Source: Eucommia ulmoides
Taxonomy: Eukaryota > Streptophyta > Magnoliopsida > Garryales > Eucommiaceae
Direction: 5' to 3'
DNA length: 64,000 nucleotides
Assembly: GCA_016647705.1 (NCBI GenBank)
Contig: CM028327.1
Span: forward strand, 8,813,726-8,877,725
A program made the position numbers and the translations under genes. The notes under the pieces were generated by a model, which worked only from the letters and a program-made list of their open reading frames with translations, was not told the DNA's origin and made no database searches. This document shows positions 33,906-48,517 of the stretch, piece by piece; positions within the stretch are counted from its first letter, which is position 1; each line of letters begins with the position of its first letter.

Positions 33906-35214
33906 CCTAATTTTAAATATGTTATTATTAGTTCAAATACATTAATCATGAAAAGACATTTTTATTCAATGTTCATAAACTGTTCACAAACTTAAAATTT
34001 TTACCTCAGCAATTCACTTGCTACACTAATTTTATTAGAAGTTCAATGTTATTGTACTACATGCATGAAAGTTATTGTGATTTTTTCATGTAAAAAATTA
34101 TAGTAACTGCTATAGTGTGCAGTGATTTTTTGACTTCTAACAGAATTATTACACTTCTCAAAAAATTATTGTACCGGGAGGATTGGATGAATAGTGAATT
34201 ACAAAATTTAAAATTATGGCAAAATTAATTCAAATATTACATTAATAGTGAAAAGGTATGTGAAATTGTCCACAAACTTAAAATTTTTATCCATACAATC
34301 CATGCGCTACAATAATTTTTTTAGAAGTCAAAAATTATTGTACTATATGAAAATTACTGTAATTTTTTTATACAAAAAATTAATTACACAAATTTTTATG
34401 ACATGCGGTGACTTTTAAATTTTTTATAGAATTTTTAAACTTCTCAAAAAATTATTATAACAAGTAGATTGAATAAACAGTGAGTTGTAAAGTTTAGAGT
34501 TATAAAAAAAATAAAAATAAAAAATAAAAAAAACTATAATTAATTCAAATATATTAATTATGAAAATATATTTTGTTGAATATTTGTGAATTGTCCACAA
34601 AATTAAATTTTTTACTCATACAGTTCACGTGTTACAGTAATTTCTTTAGAAATCCAAAATTATTGTATTGCATGAAAATTACTGTAACTTTTTCATATGA
34701 TTATTTTGTAATTTTATGAATTTCTTTTCTCTATATATTATATAATAAAATTATATTTATAAAATATGTATAAAATCATATTATTAAATTACTAAATAAA
34801 AATTATATTATCAATCAAATCAAAGGAAATTATGAAATTACACATTTAAATTCTTCATATAAAAAAAAATCATTCAAACAAAGAATTTGAAAATGATGAG
34901 ATTTTAAAAATTAGAATTTTGAAATCCCATTATTTATAAATTTTATGAATTTATCAAATTACTTTTCCAAAGGCAACCTAAAAGAATTCAAACCGAACAA
35001 TAAACCCTAAATTGCAATTTGGCCCTTAAATTTTTACACATGACACCCGAAAAGTTTGTAAAATGCGTTTAAGATATCCCATTGACCAACTCCAAAAAAA
35101 ATATAAAATGTCAAAATCTAGTTAAAAATGGTAAAACAAAATTGAGAATTCAAATAATTGGACTTAATAAAAACAAAATGAAAATAGGGGGTATAATGTG
35201 TAATTTAGCTAGAA
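33906..35214. other. Gene-free AT-rich DNA, end of copy A and 3' flank of the peroxidase gene
   Basis: 33906-34700 aligns with 45050-45520 of copy B (shared TTCAAATACATTAATCATGA). It contains several degenerate repeats of a ~230-bp unit with the words CATACAGTYCACGTGYTACAGTAATTT. The remainder to 35214 is AT-rich with no recognisable signal beyond the 3' flank of the peroxidase gene. Confidence 0.7.
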
Positions 35215-37448
<2,234 letters not shown>

Positions 37449-37504
37449 GCTCTCTCTCTCTCTCTATATATATATATAGCTTTCTCTCTCTATGTATTAT
37501 ATAT

Positions 37505-37587
<83 letters not shown>

Positions 37588-37616
37588 GTTTTGTAGGTTT
37601 CCCTCTCTCTCTCTAA
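37449..37616. repeat. CT/AT compound microsatellite in the peroxidase 5' leader
   Basis: About 30 CT units, an AT block and further CT runs lie between the start codon and the TATA box, so they are probably transcribed as a GA-rich leader. The array is longer than in the paralogue at 523-672. Confidence 0.9.
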
Positions 37617-37649
37617 ACTGTATATTTCTTGAACATAATTAATGGATCC

Positions 37650-37656
37650 TTTTATA
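37650..37656 (-). promoter_or_regulatory. TATA box of the complete peroxidase gene
   Basis: TATAAAA on the minus strand, about 200 bp upstream of the start codon, with the flank AGAGAAAG...GGATCC identical in the paralogue's promoter. Confidence 0.65.
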
Positions 37657-37883
37657 GAGAAAGTCTGTGGTCTGGTTGACTTATGCTAAGATTAAAAAGT
37701 GTTCATTGCACATGGATAAATATATTAAAAAAAAAAAAACAGATAAGCTACATTATTAATAGTAATTAAAAAAAGGGGATCCACCAATTAGCTAGCTTTT
37801 GGAGACTAATATAATTCTTTTGGAAAGTTGGGGTGGTTAGTGTAAATTGTTTAGCAATATATTTATATATATATAGGGACAAC

Positions 37884-38061
37884 TAGGGATGTCGATGGTT
37901 CGGTTTCGGTCCGGTTTCATATAAAATCAAAACCAAATCCGCTTCGGTTGCTAATTTCAAAACTAAAACCACAAGCAAACCAATTAGTCGATTTCAAAAG
38001 CAGGCCATTTGATTCAGTTTCTCTCAATTATCGATTGGTTTGTTTTTTTTTTGCATGGACA
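37884..38061. mobile_element. Short hAT-derived MITE, inverted relative of 942-3725
   Basis: It starts TAGGGATGTCGATGGTTCGG. Its sequence matches the complement of the right end and then of the left end of the hAT element in copy A (TTTCATATAAAATCAAAA; GCTAATTTCAAAACTAAAAC), so it is an internal-deletion derivative in reverse orientation. The other terminus has decayed (CATGGACA for CATCCCTA). It sits about 40-60 bp from the position where copy A holds its element. Confidence 0.6.
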
Positions 38062-38089
38062 GCAGCCCCCTACATACACCCTTATATCC

Positions 38090-38732
38090 TGGATTCCTAG
38101 TTCTTCCCCAAGGATCCGTTTGGTTGTGAAAATTATTTCAGAGGCATCAATTAAAATATTAGGGGACAAAGAGAGATTTCACAAAACATAAAAGGGTGAA
38201 AAGTGTGATATAACCTTTTTTTTCTTTTATGTTTTTGTGTTTTAGGATTAAATACACGAGATTTTGGTGCAACCAAATTAAAAATTTTAATCCATACAGT
38301 TCACATACTATAGTAATTTTTCCAGAAGTCTAAATTTACTGTAATATAAAAAAGTTATTGTAATTTCTCCATGTCAAAAATTGTAATAATTTTTATGGTA
38401 TACAGTGACTTTTAAAATTTTGACAGTAATTTTGAACTTTTAAAAAAATTACTATATAGTGTGTAGGTGTAGGCTTCATGAGTGAAAAAATTTTATTTCG
38501 TCAACTGTACATAAAAAAAAATCCTTAAATATAATATTAATGTGTTTACATTAGACTAATTTTGTACTTGGCGAGCTTTCCTATTTACCTAATTAATCAT
38601 ATAAATATATATGAAAATAAAGTTGAAATTACAAATTTCAAAGTCAACAAATTATATTTTAGAATCGATTCCTTAAGCGCGTTTTAGTTAATATAACAAC
38701 ATGATCAATGCACCAATTAGATTCTCCAACTC

Positions 38733-38806
<74 letters not shown>

Positions 38807-39797
38807 GAGCTTCATTCACCAATAATTATGGATAAGCCTATTAGGGTTTATTTCCATGCAAAGGCATGCAACTCTATTTTAATGCACATGCACGTGCAAG
38901 CCCATAATCGCGTTTTGCAAAAGCATGCACCTCTATTTTTATGTCATCTTTAGTGACTTTTTTTTTTTTTTTTTACAAATTTCACTATTTTTTTATTATT
39001 ATTTATGTGATATTTTTTTTTATTGAATTTGAGTATAACTAAAAAAAATTTAGTGGTGCTTATTAATAAAATATTATTATATTAGAAAATATTTAACATT
39101 CATTGATATTTTACCCAATATTAAAACTAGGGATTTTTCGGGTATAGTTCGTTATATCGACTTTTAAATTTATAAAAATTAAAAATTAAAAAATAATAAA
39201 AATTTGACTAATGATATATATATATATATTAAATTAAAGGGTATAAAATATAATTGAATTTAACCGATTAGCTAGCATTTTTTTCTCCTAAATATTTCAT
39301 CAACTTATCACAACCATTCATTCTCCTCAAATTATTTAAAATTGTTAATAATTTTGGATGAAAAATAGTGTGCGTTCATCACACATCCTTCTAACAGAAA
39401 TATTTTCATTATTTCATAACTCACAAATCTAACACGTTTTTTCTTAACATTTTCCTAACAATGATTCACCAACAGAATGTGAGAGATAAGCATGAATTGT
39501 TGTTACATGAAAATGTCTTACATTTAGCGGAGTGATGAAACGATAAAAATATCCTCATTAAAAGGTCAAGAGTCAAAAACAATCATTTGTCCAAAATCAT
39601 TAATAACATCTTCAATTTTGTGAGATTTAAACAAATGTAAAAGTTGAGAAATCAAATCAAATGTATAATTTAACCAACCTAGGGTTCACACTAAATTCTA
39701 ATTTGTAATTTAGACAAAACGTGATTTTATCCAACGCAAAAGTTGGTTTAATTTGAGGCCACCTGGCCAACTTCTAAATGAAATGGGAAAATTTCAT
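38090..39797. repeat. Non-coding duplicated upstream block, copy B
   Basis: Counterpart of 3760-5547. There are no genes. It differs mainly by loss of an internal near-repeat (~380 bp) and by expansion of an AT microsatellite (38737-38801, about 64 nt against about 16 nt at 4568-4583). Confidence 0.85.
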
Positions 39798-42700
39798 TGT
39801 TGGTCCTAAAAGTTTATGTGTAATGCCGAATTGGTCCTTCAAGTTTTTTATTTACTCCAAAATTTTGAAAACATTTATCCCTTAATTCTAGTTAGACCTT
39901 TTTTATTTCCTAAATTTTGATTTTATCCTTCAATTCACTCCATCTTCACTCTCACTGCATTTCTTAAATTTGCACCAACATCATTTCTGTTGATCCCGGG
40001 ATTTTGATGGACAATTAAGTGTTGATATTTTTTGTGAAACTAATGAATTTCTTGAGTGTTTCAGTTTAAAGAGTTTCAATCAAGATATCATCATGAAGAA
40101 ATTGTGAATGATGCAAAGACAAACATTAAGAGACTGAAGATTCTGAAAAATCTAGATGAAAACAATTCAAATTCATTTTTACTCTTAATTTATCCCGATT
40201 AGGATCACACACGACACAAGTTAAATGATTGATATTTATGTGTGTTTATAATAGGATCCTAATTAAGTTCAATTATTTGCTCCAATGTGAAATTGAAAAA
40301 AAAAAATAGACCTAAGCAAGATTAGTGCTTAAAATTTATTAATAGTGTCAATTCAGTTAACCGAGAAAAAAATCGATTAAAGGGTCGAAAACATTGAAGT
40401 TTTGGAGTTAAAATAATTTGAGAAAAGGAGTTCCAGCAGTGATTGGACAACCGACCATGAAGGATTGGTCAACCGATGGCCAAGGGCTGGAGAATTGGAA
40501 AGTCTCTAAATCGATCGGTCAACCGATCAAGGGAGATCGATCAACCAATGACCGATAGCTGAACTCTCTGTATCAATCGATCGACTAACCATCGATGATC
40601 AGTCAACCGATCAGGGCCAAAATTTGGCCTGAGTTTGCATCCTATATCAATCGGTCAACTGACCCATGGGGATCGATCAACCGACCGTTGTTTGAGAAAT
40701 GGCTTGGGCTACAACCTGAAACGATCAGTCGACTAACGGCCTATGATCGGTCAACCGACTGTATTGTTTCAAATTTTGAGGATTTCGAGGAATTATTCAA
40801 AAATTAGCCATTAACTAACCGTTTTTGGGATACTTGAACGAGATATTGTAAGAATTTGGATATATTAATGATTTGATATACTTATTTTAATATCCCTATA
40901 GATATGGCATACTTATTTTAAGTATTTCTCAATTAAGTCTATTTAATACTTCCTATCCTTTCGATTTAAGAGGAAAATAATTTGGGGACTAAATTGAATG
41001 ATTTAAAAGTCATATTTAAGTGAAATTGACTAGAATTAAATGGTATTGGTATATGAGGTCTATATGTGTATTTAATTGTCATATATTTTGTGAACTAGCC
41101 ATTAAAAGACCTGTTTCAAATCAGTTTATATAGACTTGCGTTTTTCACATATAAAAATATTATATCTATCAAGAACTTTTAGTTTGTGCGCTTTCTAAGA
41201 GTGATTATTCTGAAATTACATCTAGAGATCAATTGTGAGTTCAATTGTTTGAGAAATCCTTGAAAAAGAGCGCTAAGTGTTTTAGCGTCACCAATCAAAG
41301 CTGTCTAACGATTCAATTTTCATTCTTTCGGTGGTATCCTGGTGAGATCTTTCCAAGTTTTTATTCTTAATTGTGAAGTTAAATTATTATTGATTGCTTG
41401 GTTGAAAGATCTTTTGTGAAATCATTTTTTAACTTTAAAGGCATAAAAAAAAATTTCTTAAAACGATTTTTGTTATAATCTGATTACATGCTCAATTTTG
41501 TACTACCCACACTTAATATAATCAGATATTATATTCCTCGCGTAAATTCTATCACTAGTAATATAGGGGAATCTCGTCAGATACACCGCGTGGTCAATAT
41601 CTGCCCAAGTATAGAAGAACGGCCGAACTGAGAGCTGAAGTCCCCTCAGTACTAAGTTGGGATGCCTCCCCCCCCCCCCCCCCCCTCCCCCAGCCGAGCT
41701 GAGGGCCGTCTCACTGAAGAAATCCGGACCGACAAACTGCGATCCGACCTGCCGAACTGACAAGCTGAGACACCCTCTACTCGCCACCTCCACACTCGGG
41801 AGTTCACCAGGCCATCGTGAGGTTCTGACCCATGGGCCTCTACATATGGGCTCAAAAGCCAGCCCAGACGTTTAGAGGGCTAACCTGCCTGCTCGTTGGC
41901 TGCCCAGCAGATTAGGTTAATTAACCCGAGCTCGGCTCCCTAATTTCGCAGCACTAATCAAACACTGGCGCCTATAAATACATCGGGGCACCCACTGCCC
42001 AGAGGTATGTGACCACTACTGAACTCACTATACTTTCAGCCCTTCTCCCCCGGATACTTACTCTCACGCCGGAGGGACTTTACCTGGTACAACCCCAATA
42101 GGTCTTTGTGCAGGTGATCGGAGTAGAAGAGCGGAGCTCAGCTCGGAGATTGCCACCACCCCTGAATTCAACCAATTGTAATACTGTCAGCCGTCTTGTG
42201 TCCCCGATATCCTCCCAAACCATTTTGTTGACCCGTCACCACTTTTTGACATCAACAACTAGTAATTATCGGGACATTAATTGAGTTTAAATTGATTTGA
42301 GGTGGTAGAAATTTCGAGTGGAAATAAACTTATCGATTTTTGTAATTGGTGAGCCTATGCTGATTAAATACTATTTGGAGTATCTAGTCAGGGGTAGCAA
42401 GGGTTTCAATCTCTACCGGTAAAAAGATTGAGCTTTAATCTTTACCTAAGGTACAAAAAGGTTAGGTTATTTTCCCTTGAAAATAGTTAAGCGTGATTAT
42501 TCCTGATTAAAATTAAAATTGTGTGAATTGTAACGGTTTCAACCTTACCGGAGAAAATGATGTTTGGAGTGTTTTCGGTGAGGTTTGCTTCTTTTCTTGA
42601 AGTGTAAAAGAATTAGGTTAGTCTTTAGCCTGTTAAAAAGATAGAGGTTCTTCCTTAGCCTGTAAAAAATAAATTGTAAATGTTGATTCTGAACTTGTAA

Positions 42701-43036
42701 AAGAATCATTGTGTAAATGTTTGGTTCCTACCTGTTAAAAGAATCTAATGGTTTAGTGGATACGAATCTCTGTGAGGCTCGGATGGCTGGATTAGCAAAG
42801 ATTAGCTTGATGAACCAGGATATATCGTGGTGTACTGCATTGTTGATTTTCTTTATTTCTTATTGTTTGGGTGTGCACCTAGATTTATACACTTATCTGC
42901 TGCTATATAAAGATAATAATTAATTTAAGATTAAATTAATTATTTGAATATTTTAAGTGTTGAAAGATAACAATTTGATTTAATTTTTATAACTATCCAA
43001 TTCACCCCCCATCTTGGGTAGATCACTAGGCCAACA
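39798..43036. mobile_element. LTR-like block of ~2.5 kb (copy B), with a smaller LTR-like insertion
   Basis: Same TGTTGGTCC start and CCAACA end as the copy A block, with the GATCGGTCAACCGA minisatellite at 40440-40760 and an equivalent chance ORF (40595-40807). It has no LINE. A 0.7-kb insertion splits it at 41559-42257. Confidence 0.55.
41559..42257 (+). mobile_element. LTR-like insertion (probable solo LTR)
   Basis: It ends GACATCAACA and is GC-richer than its surroundings. It is flanked by ACTAGTAAT on both sides (41554-41562 and 42258-42266), whereas copy A has one copy at about 7304. A TATA-like CTATAAATAC lies near 41973. Read in reverse it resembles 43681-44300 (CACAAAGACC, GCGTGAGAGTAAG, TTTATAGGC, GAGCTCGG), so both belong to one family. 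It is private to copy B. An 18-nt C run lies at 41668-41685. Confidence 0.6.
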
Positions 43037-43231
43037 ATTTCTTGCAGTGGTGAACGCATAATTTCGAAATTAGGAAGGCAAATATAAAATACTGGGACTT
43101 GAGTGAAAATAAATAAAAACTTGAGGGAGCAATTGATGGTGTGTATTTTGCAATATATTAATTAATTAGGGTTTGTCTTCAAATCTTCATAGGTTTTTTT
43201 AAAAAGGACATTTAATGTAAAAATTAATGGA

Positions 43232-44864
43232 GGGTTAATTGTCTTTTACCCTTTGTACTTTGATCTTATTTCATTTTAATCTCTTTATTTTAAAATCTAC
43301 ATATTATCCTCTTATACTTTTCACTAAAGGGAGAAACTCCTATTTTATTCAGAAAAATATGAAATGACTTAATTTAAAAAAATATATTTAAAATTAATAA
43401 ATTGAAAAAACTATTTTTTTTTCTCTTTTTAGTTCTCTTTCTCTCTCTATTTTTATTTTTTAATAAAGACAAAATAAAATAACAATTAATTTAAAAGGTA
43501 GTTTTTTTTTTCCATTTTACATAAAATTCAGATTGACAATTTAATTTCACCCCTCCTTTGAAACATTCCATTAAATTAAAAATAAATAAAGAAAGAAAGA
43601 AAAAGTTAATTTTCCAACTTCTTTTATGCAGAAAGAGGTAAAGTTTTGGTTTTAAAAGTAAAGGGGGTAAATTTTAATAATGTTGATGTCGAAAATTGGT
43701 ACACGCTAACAATATGGTCCGGTCAGAAGACACATGTGTTTTCCTTGTTGAGGTGGAATTGGAGAAGTCCTGAATGTAGTCCGTTCAAGTCAAATAGTCA
43801 AAGATGTCCAGGGGTCTGAGATCACTATACATCCAATCCTAGATAAGCTCTAAGTTGGTACCTCCACAAAGACCCACCAAGAGGTTGCCCGATGAAATTT
43901 TTTCTGCGTGAGAGTAAGAGCTTATGGGAAAAAGGCTATAAATTTGCTTCAGGAGGGTAGTTGAGCATTAAGTGATACCTTTGGGCATGGATGGCCCTCC
44001 CTTTTATAGGCACGGAGGACAATTAGCGCCGCAAGATTAGGAGGCCTAAGCTCGGATAATTAACATAAGCTCAGTGCGTGGCCAATGTGCAGGCGCATAG
44101 AGGGATTAGCCCCTTGGGCCTGGGCTTTTCGACCCCTTTGAGGAGAAGCCCATAGGTCGACCATATACTGATGAGGAGAGGCGGCCTGACCCACGGCACT
44201 GAGAAGATTTCCTTCTGTCTTTTTGGAGGCGAATAAGGGTCGTCCCAACTCTGCTCAGCATCCTGAGCCGGGCAGGGGGTGATTCGCATATGGGTCTGCC
44301 AAATTGGGTTGCCGACTTCAGGGAATGCCGACCGGGGATTGCCGACTCAAGGGGATGCTAGCCTAGGGAGTTGGTCGTGCAAGAAATAGCCAGTTTGAGA
44401 ACGGTTGTGGGTTGATAACAACGCCTAAGGCTGGGGGCGTTTTCCATTGATCCTTCCTATGGTGGGTTGAATTGATGATAATACATCACATCTGCTCGGA
44501 TAAAGGCCTTTGTTGTGGAGTTTCCTCGACTGGAAAAGTCCTTAGGCGCCTTTGTCTCCCAAGGTGCAATCTAGGACAGTCTAGAGGGTTGAGCTCAACA
44601 TCCTGAGCTCGGAACGATGTACTCAACCCGGCAGAGACTTTCAACACGGCGAAGTCCGTGGTGCCTTCTCAATCAAGGCCGGTTAGAGCTAATTAAGTTT
44701 GGTCCTCTGACTAGCGAAGTCTCCAAACATTTTGCATGGTCAGTTGGGCCCCATTCTAGGTCTCCGTACACGTGGTGACCTTCAATAGGAAAATGTCAAG
44801 GGTAACCAAATTTTACACCCATGAAACATGATCAAACTATAAGGGTTTAAAAGGCAATTAACCC
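43232..44864. mobile_element. GGGTTAATTGYCTTTT MITE (copy B), split by an LTR-like repeat
   Basis: It has ends as in 20860-21387. The insertion (43681 to about 44807) starts TGTTGATGTCGAAAATTGG and may be bracketed by AAATTTTA (43669-43676 and 44808-44815). The insert is LTR-like on the minus strand and related to 41559-42257. Its short ORFs (44060-44289) have no recognisable product. Confidence 0.6.
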
Positions 44865-45760
44865 ATTAATTGATCCCGAGGAGACAAGATCTTATGTTGT
44901 TATTGGCTGACAAAATAGATTATGGTCACTTTGTGCTGAGGAGTGGCTTGGTTTTAAAACCTCGTACCTCATTGTTAGATCCAAGAAGACCTTTTTTTTT
45001 TAATTCTATTTTATTTTTTTTTAACATATTAATTTTAAATATCCTATAATTAGGCCAAATACATTCATGAAAAGATATTTTTATTACTGTCCACAAACTT
45101 AAAATTTTTGCTTCTACTGTCCACGCGGTACAGTAATTTTTTTAGAAGTTTAAGTTTATTGTACTACATGAAACTTATGGTAATTTTTTCATGTAAAAAA
45201 TTACAGTAACTTTTATGGCGTATGGTGATTTTTGAGTTTCTAATAGAATTATTAGGTTTCTCAAAAATTTATTGTACCAAATCGATTGGATGAATAATAA
45301 ATTAAGATTTAGAGCTTATGACCAAAAAAAAAAACTATAATTAGTTCAAATACATTAATCATGAAAAAATATTTTGTAGAATGTCTATGAACTGTCCACA
45401 ACTTAAATTTTTTACCCATACAGTCCACATACATACTACAGTATTTTCTTTAGAAATCCAAAGTTATTGTAACGTGAGAGTTATTGTAATTTTTTTATAT
45501 AAATGTAACTGTAATTTTTTTATATAAAAATTATTAGTCTTCTGACAGAATTATTTCACTTTTTAAGAAAATTACTCTGTCAAATAGATTGGATGAATAA
45601 TGAGTGGCAAAATTCAAAATTATAACAAAAAATAAATAAATAAAAGATTGAAAATGTCTTCAATCATTTAATAGTAAAAAAATGGAATGGTTATATAAAC
45701 ATATACTAAGGATTTCTCTTGCCTAAAGCAATTATATTAATTTATTAATTCATAAGTATA
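44865..45760. other. Gene-free AT-rich DNA, end of copy B
   Basis: 44865-45020 matches 21388-21534, and 45050-45520 matches 33906-34700. Together they show the two flanks that are adjacent in copy B and are separated by about 12 kb of insertions in copy A. No gene is seen. Confidence 0.75.
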
Positions 45761-46440
45761 AAGGGATAATAATTAGGAATAATTAATGATTAGTCCCAAA
45801 TAGCGGATGTAATATGTTATTGGTTCCCTTTAAAATATAAGTTTTGATTTAGTCTCTTAAATTGATTTTTGCTTGCGTATTAGTCCCGCAAGTGTTTACA
45901 CATTGCATGGAATGTAGAAAAAACTTGGTATGTAAATTCGTATTATAGTGAATATTAGTTATATATAACTAAAATTAGTTACAATTTAATAATTACAAAT
46001 CACATTTAACTATATTACATATATCTATGTAATATTAGTTACATGGATCTGTGTAATATTAGTTACACGTTACAAATTACATATATTTGTGTAATATTTG
46101 TTACATCTAACAAATATTCTACACACAAATTAGTTTAGTATTAGTTACATGTATTTGTATAATATTAATTATATGTATTTGTATAATATTTATTACATCT
46201 AATAACTTTTTACACACAAATTAATTACATGTTATAAATTATATGTATTTATGTAATATTTGTTACATATAACAAATATTTTACACACAAATTAATTACA
46301 TGTAATTACGCGAGTGCAGGTGCGTGTATTAGACCTTCCGCCTTTTTTTAATTCACGGGACTAAAACACAAGTTATAATTGTGTATAGGACTTTTTAAAA
46401 ATTAAGGATAAAATAAGGGACTTACCACCGAAACACCCTA
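45761..46440. mobile_element. CGGTGGNAAGTCCCTTATTT MITE, intact-looking, minus orientation
   Basis: The complement of its right end reads TAGGGTGTTTCGGTGGTAAG and the left end contains TTAGTCCCAAATAG. The middle is a degenerate repeat of GTAATATTAGTTACAT words. It is related to 31320-33905 and 59495-59835. Confidence 0.65.
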
Positions 46441-46499
46441 ATAACTAATCAAAAATGAGCAATTAAATACAACTATCAAACTTAAATAGTATCAAAGAT

Positions 46500-47405
46500 G
46501 TCAGATTGAGACAAAATCCATTAACCATGTTTTGAGGAAATGTCCTAAAGCGGATAGAATTTGGAGCGGTATAATAGCTAATCATGGAGGATTCGATTGT
46601 ACGAACTTGGACATTCAACAATGGATCAAAAGGCGCTTAAAAGGGAGATCTTCTAATCCTTTTAAGAATTTTCTTTTTATGGCTATTATTTGAGAAATAT
46701 GGAAGAATAGAAATAAAAAAAAGTCATAGAATGAGTGGAATCTAATATTACTGTGACTTTAAATCGTATCATAAGATTTAAAGATGATTTAATGGAATCC
46801 TACTATTCTTCATATCCCACGAATGATAGAGCAGTTTCTAAATTCTCTCATTGGAAGTTTCCAAATGCAGGGTTTTACAACTTGAACACGGATGGAAGCG
46901 TCATTAAAAATCCACGGAAAGGTGGTATTAGAGGTCGGGTTAAAGATAGATGTAGTGTTTGGATGTTTGGTTATTATGGATAAATTCAGGACTGCACGAG
47001 CATTGAAACGGAAATTAGAAACATTCATATGGGGATCACGCTTCCTCTGGATAGAGAAATTTCGCGTCTGGTTGTGGAAACAGACTCTTAGAAAGCAGTT
47101 CAACTCATCTTGGGAGAGTGTTCAGATACTCATAGATATATTTCTTGGATTGAAAACTACAAGAGATTTCTAAATGACTATAACTACGTTTTTCAGTTGG
47201 TTCCAAGAGAAGTAAATAATTGTGTTGACTTTTTAGCCAAGAAGGGTGTCAATGGAGGAGTGAACTTGAAGATAATAGAATCCCCCCTGGAAGATATGAC
47301 TAGATTGGTGCTAGTCAAGATGGATTCAAGCACCTTTGATAGGTACCCGTAGGTTTTGTGTGTTTGTTTGTTTGCTTCGTTTATGTACCCAAAAAAAAAA
47401 AAAAA
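46500..47405 (+). pseudogene. LINE 3' fragment (zf-RVT end and RNase H) with poly(A)
   Basis: Successive frames read HVLRKCPKADRIW (zf-RVT end), EIWKNRNK, then an RNase H domain: FYNLNTDGSV (catalytic Asp), the TSIETEI and VETDS-type motifs, and VPREVNNCVDFLAKKG near the C-terminus. Stops and frameshifts interrupt it. A 15-nt A run (47391-47405) ends it. It is a 5'-truncated LINE on the plus strand. Confidence 0.8.
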
Positions 47406-48019
47406 TAGAGATGTAAAATTTTTGAACTGGAATATCCCAAAAAAAAAAAAAAATCTATAATCCAATCTCATCCATCTATTCCCCTCAAATCAATCACAAC
47501 CCTTTACATTTAAAAAAAAACAAATACATGTGTTTTTCCATGCCACCAAACACTTCCTAAGCAATTCTGCCAAGTTCCAGCAAGAAGCACTTCATACACT
47601 ACTCAAGAAATTGAATCAACCTGGAAAATATATATACACATACATAATTCAATTGAATTTGGAAAAAAAAAATTAACATACTAGGGGTAAGTGTCTAATT
47701 GACCCTTATAGTTTGAAACACAATATTTGACCGAGATGGAAATTGTTGTTGGTGTCAAAATTTGGTCCAATTATTAACGGTTTGTTAAAGTCAGGAAGGA
47801 AATAGTGAGACACCGTATAGCTAAAACGTCACCCAAAAAATAATGTTACGCGCACATTTTTGTTCATATTTAACATACCTTTAATAAATGGGCCAAATTG
47901 ACACAAGCCAAAACCTCAAAGCCGAATGTGATGTTTTCAAACTACAGGGACCAATTAGACAACATCGCAAAGGGTCAAAAGTACAATTTTCCGATACGGT
48001 TCTCAGATCACTCTTCTTA

Positions 48020-48441
48020 GGTGGTGTTTGGTTAGTGTTTTTGCTTTTCTATTTTCCTTTCTAATAAACTGGGATGGGAATTTTGTTTCCGTTCTGGAGT
48101 ATTCAAGGAATAGAAACATGTTTGATAGCGACCATTGTCCTGAAATTTTTTCTTTTAATTTATGAGAACATCAACAAGAAACATGTTCGGTTGCAACATT
48201 TGTTCTTTTTTTTTTTCCCTTTAAATGTGATGGTGGCCAGTGGGATGTTATTGAGAATAGTTTTGTGGGAGTGAATAGGAATCAACATTTTTTTCCTCTC
48301 AAATTCTTAAGGAATTCAAGAAATACTCTCAAACTACTCCCAAAATTTTGGGAACTGAAATTTCTTTACGAAATGAGTTTCTGCGTATTAATCCCAAAAT
48401 TTTGGGAGCGAGAACAAAAACAGTAACCAAATAGGGCCTTA
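48020..48441. mobile_element. MITE with GGTGTTTGGTTAGTGTTT ends
   Basis: The left end GGTGGTGTTTGGTTAGTG and the complement of the right end (CCTATTTGGTTACTG) are inverted repeats. A longer relative is at 53274-54029 and a partial one at 51590-51760 (ACCAAACATATTTTTGTAC). Shared internal words are CTGGGATNGGAATTTTGTTT and CCAAAATTTTGGGA. Confidence 0.7.
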
Positions 48442-48517
48442 CCTTTTTTTTCAATTAACAAAAAAAAAAATGGAAATTTAAAATCGAAATATTTAAAAAA
48501 AAAATTACCTGAGTCTA

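Noticed and set aside
41503..41875. Gly/Pro-rich ORFs at the C homopolymer
   Set aside because: They are generated by an 18-nt C run inside an LTR-like insertion.
44060..44289. Two overlapping minus-strand ORFs of 62 and 72 residues
   Set aside because: They lie in an LTR-like repeat, with no recognisable domain and no codon-level support.
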